Positions 20,051 through 27,830 of a stretch of 64,000 bases of DNA are shown one piece after another. A program made the translations under genes and the position numbers. The stretch lies in NCBI RefSeq assembly GCF_010727605.1, contig NZ_AP022568.1:3968001-4032000 (forward strand), read 5' to 3'. A model generated the notes under the pieces. It ran no database searches. It was not told where the DNA came from and saw nothing but the letters and a program-made list of their open reading frames with translations. The DNA is from Mycobacterium simiae (GTDB lineage Bacteria > Actinomycetota > Actinomycetes > Mycobacteriales > Mycobacteriaceae). Numbering within the stretch: position 1 is the first letter of the stretch; every line of letters starts with the position of its first letter.

Positions 20051-21046
20051 ATGATGGCAGCGGTAGCTCTCGATGACGAACCGACTGGCTGGTTTCGCAC
20101 CCAGTCACCGGAGGCGGCGATAGACCGGTGTGAATCCGCGTTTCACCCGCACACGCTGCGGTTCCTCGGCCCGCGCAGCGCGTTCGGCTTCACTCAGCGC
20201 CTGATACACGCCGGGCCCATCACGCTGGCCGACCTGACGTACGACAGCGATGTGTCACTGCACTTCGCCCAGGGGCGCGACAGTTACTACGTCCACCTTC
20301 CCATCAACGGCCGACTCGAATCGAAATACCTTGGCCAGAAGCTAGTTTCGACTCCAAGACGCGCTTCGATCTATGGGCCCGATGCCGCGATGACCGTGAC
20401 GCGCTGGCCCGGTGGTAGCCGGCACCTGGGAGTCAGGATCGATCAATTCGCCGTAGATACGGCACTGGCGACGCTGCTGGGTCATCCGGTGCGCTCGTCC
20501 GTGGAATTCGCCATGACGTTGCCGACATCGGATGGTGCGCGACGAAGCTGGGCAAGTCAGTTGTTCTGGCTCAACCGTGAACTCGCGTGCCCTGAGCATC
20601 CCATGCGGCATCCGGCCGTCATGGAGCGACTGGTGGAAAGCGTGATTTACGGGCTGCTGCTAGTCGCCGACCACCCTCATCGTGAGGCCCTGGCATCGTC
20701 GGTGCGGCCGGTTCGGGCGGCGGTCGTGCGCGCGGCGATGGACCTCATCGAAAGCGCGCCGCAATCGGCACTGACAACTTCCCGACTGGCGCTCGAATGC
20801 CACGTCAGCGTACGCGCCCTGCAGGAGGGCTTCCGCCGTCACGTGGGAATGTCGCCCATGGCTTATCTCCGGCTGGTCCGGCTCCGTCGCGCGCACGCTG
20901 ATCTGCGCGCCGCCGATCCGTCTGCAACCGGCGTCGGCACCATTGCGTATCGCTGGGGATTTGGTCATCTCGGTCGTTTCGCCGCTGCGTACCGGGCAAT
21001 GTACGGGGAGACGCCGCACCAGACATTGCGTGCCAGTCGTATCTGA
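20051..21046 (+). CDS. AraC-family transcriptional regulator
   Basis: About 331 residues if the ATG at 20051 is used; the open frame extends to 19955 but the first 30 residues overlap promoter sequence. It has an N-terminal cupin-like AraC-binding-2 domain and a C-terminal HTH_18 domain with two helix-turn-helices (SRLALECHVSVRALQEGFRR and GVGTIAYRWGFGHLGRFAAA). It ends with the family signature FAAAYRAMYGETPHQTLR. Proteins of this type activate neighbouring catabolic genes. The GMC oxidoreductase gene follows on the same strand after 211 bp. Confidence 0.85.
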   Translation: MMAAVALDDEPTGWFRTQSPEAAIDRCESAFHPHTLRFLGPRSAFGFTQRLIHAGPITLADLTYDSDVSLHFAQGRDSYYVHLPINGRLESKYLGQKLVSTPRRASIYGPDAAMTVTRWPGGSRHLGVRIDQFAVDTALATLLGHPVRSSVEFAMTLPTSDGARRSWASQLFWLNRELACPEHPMRHPAVMERLVESVIYGLLLVADHPHREALASSVRPVRAAVVRAAMDLIESAPQSALTTSRLALECHVSVRALQEGFRRHVGMSPMAYLRLVRLRRAHADLRAADPSATGVGTIAYRWGFGHLGRFAAAYRAMYGETPHQTLRASRI

Positions 21047-21257
21047 CCGGCTGGGCGGCACCAGGTTTCGGCTCATCCGGATAACGCGCTCGGATAGCCG
21101 GCAAACGCGCGATAACGATTCCGCGGTACCGGGCACGCACGGGACCGGGTAACCATGAAGCCGAAGCACGGTTGTGCAGACCGGCCGAGCCAGACGCCGC
21201 GGCGCAACCTCAGACACAACGCGCAATCCCTGGTGCGCGAAGAGGACGAGATGCGAG

Positions 21258-22883
21258 ATGACATCAAGTAACACAGGCGAAGACCTTGCAGCCGAATTCG
21301 TCAATCGAGTCAACCGTAATCAGCAACTGCTTGGTGCGGAGTTGAAGGCGCAATACGACTTCATCGTCTGCGGATCCGGTTCCAGCGGCTCGGTGGTTGC
21401 CCGACGCCTGGCCGAAAATCCCGCCGTAAGTGTGTTGGTGCTCGAAGCCGGTGGCCCCGACGAGGGACCCGAGGTCATGCAACCGCACATGTGGCTGGCG
21501 AATCTGGGCAGCGAGCGCGACTGGAACTTCACCGCGGAACCGAGCTGTCACCTCAATGGGCGAGCGATCCCCTATGCGATGGGAAAGGTCTTAGGCGGGG
21601 GCTCGAGCATCAACGTCATGGTATGGGCTCGCGGTCACAGAAGCGACTGGGACTACTTCGCGTCCGAGGCCAAAGATGAGCAGTGGAGCTATGATTCGGT
21701 CCTCGCGATTTATCGTGAGATCGAAGATTGGCATGGTGCTCCCGATCCGGAGCATCGCGGCACGGGTGGACTTGTCTATGTCCAACCCGCGACCGGCCCC
21801 AGCCCGATCGCTTGCGCCGGGCTGGCGGCTGCCGAATCGCTTGGGATTGCGGCCTTTGCAAGTCAAAACGGCAGCCTGATGGAAGGCGACGGCGGTGCCT
21901 CGCTAGTCGATTTATGCATCCGCAACGGGCGGCGTGCGTCGATTTTTCGATCGTACTTGTTCCCGCTGATGGATCGCCCCAACGTGACGGTTCTGACCGG
22001 CGCTTTGGTCACCCGGGTGACTTTCCACGCGATGCGGGCGACGGGAGTGGAAATTTTCCACCGCGGCGAGTTGCGCCGCATCGGCGCGGGATCGGAGGTG
22101 GTGCTATCGCTGGGAGCGATTCATACCCCGAAGGTGCTCATGCAGTCGGGTATCGGTGACCAGACGCACTTGCGATCCCATGGCATCCCCGTCGTGCAGC
22201 ACCTGCCCGGTGTCGGCCACAACCTGCAGGACCACCCCGGGTTCTCCGCTGTCTGGAAGAGCCGAGATCCGCTGCCCTGGGGTAACAGCGGTGGCGACGT
22301 GACCTTCTTTTCCACGAGCGATTCCGGGCTGGGCAGTCCGGATCTTCAGCTCTATCACCTTGAATTTCCGTTTTCGAGCGCGGAGAACGCGGACAGATTC
22401 GGCCTACCCGAGGCGGGATGGACCATGTATGGCGCGGTGGTGCGGCCGAAAAGCCGCGGCCACATCACTTTGACCGGACCCAATCCTTCAGACCCCGTGC
22501 GAATTAACGCCGGCCTCATGTCTGATCCAGCGGACCTCAGAGCGGCGGTCGCCGGTATCAAACTATGCCGCGACATCGGCAATGCCTCCGCCCTTCGTCC
22601 GTTCAGCGAGCGGGAAGTCATGCCGGGCAATCTCGACGATGCCGAACTACGGTGCTATATCCGCAACGACGTCACGACGTACCACCACCAGACGTGCACG
22701 GCGAAGATGGGTCTTGACACCATGTCGGTGGTCGACGGATCGCTGAAAGTCTATGGGATACAGGGTCTTCGGATCGCCGACGGCTCGATCATGCCACGGG
22801 TCACCACGGGAAACACCATGGCCCCGTGTGTGGTCATCGGAGAGCGCGCCGGCCAGATACTGCGACACGAGCACGCCCTCTAA
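21258..22883 (+). CDS. GMC-family flavoprotein oxidoreductase (choline dehydrogenase-like)
   Basis: About 541 residues from the ATG at 21258; the frame is open to 21174. The FAD Rossmann motif is GSGSSGSVVARRL, followed by the ribose Glu (VLEAGGPDEG), the GMC-1 signature GGGSSINVMVWARGHR and GMC-2 near LSLGAIHTPKVLMQSGIG. The catalytic His region is TYHHQTCTAKMG and the C-terminal FAD segment is GLRIADGSIMPRVTTGNTMA. It should oxidise a primary alcohol or related substrate. It follows an araC-type regulator and converges on the 3-alpha-HSD-like SDR. Confidence 0.88.
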   Translation: MTSSNTGEDLAAEFVNRVNRNQQLLGAELKAQYDFIVCGSGSSGSVVARRLAENPAVSVLVLEAGGPDEGPEVMQPHMWLANLGSERDWNFTAEPSCHLNGRAIPYAMGKVLGGGSSINVMVWARGHRSDWDYFASEAKDEQWSYDSVLAIYREIEDWHGAPDPEHRGTGGLVYVQPATGPSPIACAGLAAAESLGIAAFASQNGSLMEGDGGASLVDLCIRNGRRASIFRSYLFPLMDRPNVTVLTGALVTRVTFHAMRATGVEIFHRGELRRIGAGSEVVLSLGAIHTPKVLMQSGIGDQTHLRSHGIPVVQHLPGVGHNLQDHPGFSAVWKSRDPLPWGNSGGDVTFFSTSDSGLGSPDLQLYHLEFPFSSAENADRFGLPEAGWTMYGAVVRPKSRGHITLTGPNPSDPVRINAGLMSDPADLRAAVAGIKLCRDIGNASALRPFSEREVMPGNLDDAELRCYIRNDVTTYHHQTCTAKMGLDTMSVVDGSLKVYGIQGLRIADGSIMPRVTTGNTMAPCVVIGERAGQILRHEHAL

Positions 22884-22945
22884 GGGCAGGGATTCGGACG
22901 CTGAGCGGCGGGTGCTGCGCCACCTCCCGAACGCTTGCTCGCGAC

Positions 22946-23788
22946 CTAGAGCTTCACCTTGCCCATGATGATGTCGATGATCGGCTTGCCCGGCGGGTAG
23001 GCGTTGGTGACCGACGCCATTGTGTGGCCATAATCGACCAGCAGCGTGATCCCGTTGATGCCGAAGGCGGCGGCGCTATTCAGAAACGCCATCACGTCGC
23101 CCATCTGCTCCGGCGTGTGCACCTTGGAGCCGGTCTCGTCGCGGTAGTCCTGGGCGAAGGTCAGCCACAGGTCGGCGTTGGACTGGGCCAGCGGGGTGTC
23201 GGTGGGACCCGGGCAGATCGCATTGATCCGGATGCCCTTCTTGAGCAGGGGATAGCCCTGGGTGGCCACGTAGGCGTTGACGACCTTCTTGGAGAAGCCG
23301 TAGTGGATGATGCCTTCGGCGGCGTGCGCCGTGACCCATTCCTGGGCCGACGCGAAGTCCGGCGTTGCCAGGAACTCGTTCAACAAATCGAGGTCGTTTT
23401 CCCAGCCCATGCCGGCGACCGAGGAGATGAAACAGATCGCCGATCCGGACGGCAGCTGATTGTTCTCCAGCAGCCGCTCGATCAGGTGGCGGTGGCCGAG
23501 GAAGTTGATCGCCATCAAGTCGGTGGTGCCCTCGGCGATGCCGGCCGCCGAGAACACGGCGTGGACCGGACCGTCCAGCTGCTCGATGGCGGCGTCGATC
23601 GACGCGGTGTCGCGCAGGTCGACCTGAATCGCCTTGGCGACGTCGTAGGCCACCGGTGCATAGTCCATCACGATGACTTCGGCGCCGAGCTCGGCCGCCG
23701 ACTTGGCCGCGGCGGCGCCCATACCGGTCGCGCCACCGACAACGAGAGCGCGCTTGCCGTCGTAGCGCAACCGATCGACAATGGTCAT
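22946..23788 (-). CDS. Short-chain dehydrogenase, 3-alpha-hydroxysteroid dehydrogenase-like
   Basis: A 280-residue protein from the ATG at 23788, which has a GAAGGGG site 6 nt upstream; an upstream in-frame ATG at 23815 lacks one. It has GGATGMGAAAAKSA for cofactor binding, SSVAGMGWEND for the catalytic Ser, and YGFSKK for Tyr/Lys. A long insertion between these resembles the 3-alpha-hydroxysteroid dehydrogenase/carbonyl reductase of Comamonas. The substrate is unproven. A member of the repeated tandem-TetR motif lies 56-75 bp upstream, which ties it to the regulon. Confidence 0.85.
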   Translation of the reverse strand: MTIVDRLRYDGKRALVVGGATGMGAAAAKSAAELGAEVIVMDYAPVAYDVAKAIQVDLRDTASIDAAIEQLDGPVHAVFSAAGIAEGTTDLMAINFLGHRHLIERLLENNQLPSGSAICFISSVAGMGWENDLDLLNEFLATPDFASAQEWVTAHAAEGIIHYGFSKKVVNAYVATQGYPLLKKGIRINAICPGPTDTPLAQSNADLWLTFAQDYRDETGSKVHTPEQMGDVMAFLNSAAAFGINGITLLVDYGHTMASVTNAYPPGKPIIDIIMGKVKL

Positions 23789-23843
23789 GGAAATCCCCTT
23801 CTCGGATAATGCCAACGCGGTTCTAACCGCTCAACTGTATGGG

Positions 23844-23862
23844 TAACAGTTATTTGGTTCAA
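23844..23862. promoter_or_regulatory. Tandem-TetR motif, site 1 (SDR promoter)
   Basis: TAACAGTTATTTGGTTCAA is one of five related elements in this cluster. It differs from the 27801 copy (GAACAGATATTTGGTCAA) by one inserted T and a few changes. It lies in the 97-bp gap between the tandem-TetR stop and the SDR start, where it can only serve the SDR promoter. Confidence 0.55.
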
Positions 23863-23885
23863 TACCGGGGCGGAGTGAGCGCGAT

Positions 23886-25187
23886 TTACTTGCCGCGGAC
23901 GGCTGCGCCGCGCAATACGGTGTCGCGGGTGTGCACCAGGGCCGCACGTTTCCCGACGTCACGCAGAATGTTCTCCGGGATCCACTGCAGCCCGATCACA
24001 CAGCGGGCCAGCATCGCGGTGGAAGGAGCGTCGACCCGGATCTCGCCGGAGCGGATTCCTTCCGACAGCAGCGATTTCATTTGCCGCAGCCGGGTGGGAT
24101 ACGACCAGCCCGGGTTCGCCGTCGGTGGCGACTGTCGCATCCACGCGAGCTGGATGCGGAACTCGTCGGAAAATCGGTCCAGCGCATTGACGTTGATCCA
24201 GCTCAGTGCGTCCAGCTTCGCGATGGGGGTGGCATCCGAGCGCAGCACGCTGACCCATCCCGCTTCGACCTTCTGGCCGAACGACGCCATGATCGAATCG
24301 AGCAGTTCGTCCTTGGATCCAATCACCCGGTAGACGGTGCCGGTGCCGAGATTCGCCGCCGAGGCGATGTCGCGGATCGTGGTCGCCTCGTATCCTTTGC
24401 GGCCGAACTCGGCCCGGGCGACCGCCCGGACGTGGGAGGCCTTGTCGAGGGGATCCGCGCCGCTGTCGTCGGCCCACGACTCGATCACGGCGCTGGCCGC
24501 CGCGAAGGCGCTCGAGCGATCCAGCGGCGAGTCGGCCGGCGGTCGCGCCGCCAACCCCCGCAAGATGATCCGGCACAGCAGCGCGGCCACCTGGTCGGCG
24601 GGGGAGTTGTGCCGCATCACGTCCAGGCCGACCTGCAGCATGGTCTGGCAGATGCGATCGGCCAGCGTCGGAAGGTCGATGTCGGGTTTGATGTAGCCAC
24701 TCCAGCGCCCGGCACGCAACGTCTGCACCATGGCCTCGTGGATCGCCGAGGGTTGCCGGCGGGTCAACGTCATCAGTTCGGGATCCGCGCTGGGCCCCTC
24801 GTAGAAAGACATCTGCAGCGCGGCTCGATGTTTCACCGCGCACTGGGCGATCGCGGACCCCAGCTCGATGATTTGCTCGGCGGCCGGCAGCGAATCGGCG
24901 TCGTCCAGCCGCGCCTTGGCCTGCTGCCCGATACGGTCGAGATCGTCCTGATAGCGGCGGATCAGTTCGACCAGGATCGCTTCCTTGGATTCGAAATGGT
25001 GATACAGGCTGCCCGGCAAGATGCCCGCTGCGTCGGCGATCTCCTGCAGGGAGGTTCGCAAACCCGACGATGCGATCAACGACGCCGCGGTCTCCAGGAT
25101 TTCGCTACGCCGGGTTCCGAAGTCGTCGCTGCCGGCCTGATCCAAGCGACTGGTCGCGCGGCTGCCCTTAGCCAGGGGTTTGGCCAT
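23886..25187 (-). CDS. Tandem TetR regulator: two complete TetR domains in one chain
   Basis: A 433-residue protein, about twice the usual TetR length of 190-220. The first unit has its helix-turn-helix at about residues 27-75 (LQEIADAAGILPGSLYHHF, then SKEAILVEL). The second starts near residue 250 (RAEFGRKGYEATTIRDIASA, then LGTGTVYRVIGSKDELLDSI). Each is followed by its own helical ligand-binding half. One chain can thus present two recognition helices of unequal sequence. A palindrome ACCAAA-TC-TTTGGT lies 67-80 bp upstream, and related motifs stand before four other units, so autoregulation and control of the whole cluster are likely. The inducer is unknown. Confidence 0.9.
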   Translation of the reverse strand: MAKPLAKGSRATSRLDQAGSDDFGTRRSEILETAASLIASSGLRTSLQEIADAAGILPGSLYHHFESKEAILVELIRRYQDDLDRIGQQAKARLDDADSLPAAEQIIELGSAIAQCAVKHRAALQMSFYEGPSADPELMTLTRRQPSAIHEAMVQTLRAGRWSGYIKPDIDLPTLADRICQTMLQVGLDVMRHNSPADQVAALLCRIILRGLAARPPADSPLDRSSAFAAASAVIESWADDSGADPLDKASHVRAVARAEFGRKGYEATTIRDIASAANLGTGTVYRVIGSKDELLDSIMASFGQKVEAGWVSVLRSDATPIAKLDALSWINVNALDRFSDEFRIQLAWMRQSPPTANPGWSYPTRLRQMKSLLSEGIRSGEIRVDAPSTAMLARCVIGLQWIPENILRDVGKRAALVHTRDTVLRGAAVRGK

Positions 25188-25253
25188 GGCTAGCGGTGCG
25201 CATAATGGGAGGAGTGCGACCGGGGAAACCTACGCATGCGCCCTCCCTGCCGA

Positions 25254-25267
25254 ACCAAATCTTTGGT
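25254..25267. promoter_or_regulatory. Tandem-TetR motif, site 2 (autoregulatory position)
   Basis: ACCAAATCTTTGGT has perfect 6-bp arms (ACCAAA/TTTGGT) around TC, within CGAACCAAATCTTTGGTAGA. It is the most symmetric member of the set and lies upstream of the tandem-TetR gene itself, which fits autorepression. Confidence 0.6.
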
Positions 25268-25331
25268 AGAGGCTATCAGATTGCCGACCGGAAGCCGGCC
25301 CAAATGTGCTGCAAGCGGCGACCGTTGCAGT

Positions 25332-26441
25332 CTAAATCCCAAGCCCGGGGCCGTTCCAGCCTCTGTTGCTCAGGCGCACACCGAGTTCGGTCAGATACGG
25401 GTCCGGTCCGCCGAGCAATTCGCTCCAGCTCAGCAGGCGCTTGAGGTAAAGGTGGGCATCGTGTTCCCAGGTGTAGCCGACGCCGCCGAACACCTGGATG
25501 GCGTTGTCGCCCACACTGGCCAGCCGCCCGGAGAACGCCTTGGCCCGCAGCGCCGCCAGGTGCCGCTCGGCGTCCGGCTCGGCGTCGGCCGCCCAGAGGG
25601 CGTGGATCACTCCGCTGCGGGCCAGCTCGACCGTCTCGTACATGTCGACGCACAGATGCTGGATCGCCTGGAACGATCCGATGGGCTGGCCGAATTGCTT
25701 TCGGACCTTTGCGTATTCGACGGCAAGGCCCATGACGGCTCGAGCCGCACCCAGCGCGTCGGCGGCCGTGGCGATCAGGACGTCATCGATCACCGGCCTG
25801 ACGTCTAACGGCCCTGCCCCGGTCAGCCGCTGCGCAGGTGTGCGGGCGAGTGAGACGCGAAACCGTTTGCGGGTCTGGTCAATCCCCGGTTCAGGCTGGG
25901 CGGTGAATCCGGGGGCGTCGGTGTCCACGGCGTACAACGCGGCCGGGTCGTCGCCGAGGACCAACAGCGTGCCGGCCGCCGCCACATCGGACACACCGCA
26001 GAGCTCACCGCGCAGCACGACGCCATCGTTGGCCACCTCGGCGCTGACGGTCACCCGGTCCAGGAAGCCGACGGCGGCGATCGTCGTGCCGTCCGCGATA
26101 CCGGCTAAAAGCGGTGCGGCGACATCCTTTTCGCAGAGTCGGGTCAGCGCTCGCGGTGCCGCGACCGCGGTCGACAACCAGGGTCCCGGATGAAGGGCCG
26201 CGCCGAGCTCCTCTGCGACGACGCCGGCTTCGACCAGCGTCATCCCAGCGCCGCCGTGTTCTTCGGGTACCAGCAGTCCGGTGGTGCCGAGGTCGGCCAA
26301 ACCACGCCAGACCGTGCCATCGACCCCGGCGGGGTCGTCGAGCAGGGCGCGGACGTGGCCGGCGATCGGCGCTTTGTCGGCGAGAAAGCGCCGCGTGGTG
26401 TCGCGCAGGGCGAGCTGTTCGTCGTCGAGTTCGAGGTTCAT
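25332..26441 (-). CDS. Acyl-CoA dehydrogenase, catalytic-type subunit of a probable heterotetramer
   Basis: A 369-residue FadE protein. The C-terminal domain includes RKQFGQPIGSFQAIQH, the FAD dimer-contact segment, and FGGVGYTWEHDAHLYLKR, which holds the catalytic Glu position used by short-chain and steroid-type dehydrogenases. The N-terminal half is less conserved. It overlaps by 4 bp (ATGA) with a second acyl-CoA dehydrogenase gene. Adjacent unlike FadE pairs in mycobacteria form alpha2-beta2 enzymes such as the ChsE complexes of cholesterol side-chain degradation. I infer the same here. Confidence 0.85.
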   Translation of the reverse strand: MNLELDDEQLALRDTTRRFLADKAPIAGHVRALLDDPAGVDGTVWRGLADLGTTGLLVPEEHGGAGMTLVEAGVVAEELGAALHPGPWLSTAVAAPRALTRLCEKDVAAPLLAGIADGTTIAAVGFLDRVTVSAEVANDGVVLRGELCGVSDVAAAGTLLVLGDDPAALYAVDTDAPGFTAQPEPGIDQTRKRFRVSLARTPAQRLTGAGPLDVRPVIDDVLIATAADALGAARAVMGLAVEYAKVRKQFGQPIGSFQAIQHLCVDMYETVELARSGVIHALWAADAEPDAERHLAALRAKAFSGRLASVGDNAIQVFGGVGYTWEHDAHLYLKRLLSWSELLGGPDPYLTELGVRLSNRGWNGPGLGI

Positions 26442-27592
26442 CTGCGCGGCAGTCCGAGTACCCGTTGGGCGGTGATGTTCTTGTTGATCTGCGTGGTTCC
26501 GCCCGCGATGGTCAGCGACCGCGACGTGAGGCGGTAGGTGGCCCAGGCGGCATTGCCGCCGCGGGTCCCCAGCACGTCGAAGGCCAAGGCCGCCAGGTCT
26601 TGTCCGATCTCACCCCAGACCGTCTTGGCCAGGCTGGCCGATGCGAAGGCCGCCCTTTGCGAGTCGCCGTGCAGCGCCGCCGAAATCGACCGCTGGCACA
26701 GTACCTCGAGATACTTGATACGCAACGCGATTTCGCCCAGGCGGCGCAGCGTCACCGGATCGGCGAGCGCGTCGGTGTGTGCCGCGAGGTCGTCCACCAG
26801 TTCCTCCAGCCGCACCTGCATTTCGGCGTATAGCCTTGCGGCCCCGGCCCGTTCGTGGCTGAGCGTGGTGGTGGCCACCTGCCAGCCGCCATTGTACGGT
26901 CCCAGTAGTGCGTCGACCGGGACGCGCACATCGTGAAAGAACACCTCGGCGAAATCGGTGTCGCCGTTGAGCGTGACGAGCGGACGTACCTCGATGCCGG
27001 GGAGCGCCATGTCGACGATCAGGCAGGAGATGCCCTGGTGCTTTGGGGCGTCGGGATCGGTGCGCACGTACAACTGGCACCAATGCGCCCGGTGCCCGAG
27101 CGACGTCCAGATCTTCTGGCCGTTGACGACGAAACCGTCAGCGTCCCGCAGCGCACGGGTGCGCAGCGCGGCGAGATCGGATCCCGCCTCTGGCTCCGAC
27201 ATGCCCTGGCACCAGATGTCGTCGGCGCGCATCATTCGAGGAAGCAGCGTCTTCTTCTGGTCTTCGGTGCCGTACTGCATGATCGCGGGAGCGATGTTGT
27301 TCATGCCAATCACGTTGAGTGGCATGGGGGCACGGGCGCGTGTGGTCTCCTCGGTGTACACCAGCTGTTCGAGGACGGTGGCTCCGCGACCGCCGTATTC
27401 GCGGGGCCAGGAGACGGCAGCCCAGCCGGCGTCGGACATGGTCCGGTTCCACCCTCGAAGCATCTCGAAGCCGGCGTCGTCGCGTCCGGAGGGCCGGCGG
27501 GCGGCGATCAGCTCATCGGTCAGGTTGGCGGACAGCCAGTCGCGCAGTTCGGCCCGGAACTGTTCCACTTCCGCTGGATAAGAGAAGTCCAC
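26438..27592 (-). CDS. Acyl-CoA dehydrogenase, FAD-binding subunit of a probable heterotetramer
   Basis: A 384-residue FadE protein with a well-kept substrate and FAD region (CQGMSEPEAGSDLAALRT, then KIWTSLGHRAHWCQLYVRT) and the C-terminal AGGTTQINKNITAQRVLGLP. The partner gene starts within its stop codon. The segment at the catalytic base position of the partner (GYTWEH) is not present here, supporting division of labour between the two chains. It is the first gene of the minus-strand pair. Its upstream region carries a degraded copy of the promoter element repeated at 27784-27820. Confidence 0.87.
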   Translation of the reverse strand: MDFSYPAEVEQFRAELRDWLSANLTDELIAARRPSGRDDAGFEMLRGWNRTMSDAGWAAVSWPREYGGRGATVLEQLVYTEETTRARAPMPLNVIGMNNIAPAIMQYGTEDQKKTLLPRMMRADDIWCQGMSEPEAGSDLAALRTRALRDADGFVVNGQKIWTSLGHRAHWCQLYVRTDPDAPKHQGISCLIVDMALPGIEVRPLVTLNGDTDFAEVFFHDVRVPVDALLGPYNGGWQVATTTLSHERAGAARLYAEMQVRLEELVDDLAAHTDALADPVTLRRLGEIALRIKYLEVLCQRSISAALHGDSQRAAFASASLAKTVWGEIGQDLAALAFDVLGTRGGNAAWATYRLTSRSLTIAGGTTQINKNITAQRVLGLPRR

Positions 27593-27627
27593 TTTTCCTT
27601 GACTCTGGTCGTCACCGGCTGCGGTTT

Positions 27628-27664
27628 AGCCGGACTCTACGGTGGCGGATTTTGTCGGTCAACA
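27628..27664 (+). repeat. Promoter-type direct repeat, copy 1
   Basis: A 37-bp element starting AGCCGGACTCTACGGTGG and ending GGTCAACA. It recurs at 27784-27820 in the same orientation, 156 bp downstream, with the same 11-nt centre length but a different centre (CGGATTTTGTC). By hand count 29 of 37 positions agree. Copy 1 lacks the left operator arm of copy 2. It lies 36 bp upstream of the acyl-CoA dehydrogenase start. Confidence 0.7.
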
Positions 27665-27783
27665 CATCAGTCGCCCGGTATCGCGCTGACACCGCGCATC
27701 GGACAGCAAGCCCGCCCGGCCACCACCGCCACCTGGTGGGTGAATCCCCTCGTCATCAGTTCCGGATTCATTGACTGCAGTGC

Positions 27784-27820
27784 AGCCGGACTCTACGGTG
27801 GAACAGATATTTGGTCAACA
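27784..27820 (+). repeat. Promoter-type direct repeat, copy 2
   Basis: The second copy of the 37-bp element begins AGCCGGACTCTACGGTGG and ends GGTCAACA. It contains the intact tandem-TetR motif in its centre and right end. It stands directly before the VWA gene. Duplication of the promoter block, followed by decay of the operator in copy 1, would explain the pair. Confidence 0.7.
27801..27818. promoter_or_regulatory. Tandem-TetR motif, site 3 (VWA gene promoter)
   Basis: GAACAGATATTTGGTCAA, the clearest form of the shared element, ends 12 bp before the GTG proposed as the VWA start. A repressor bound here would block initiation. Confidence 0.6.
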
Positions 27821-27830
27821 TAGCGGAGGG

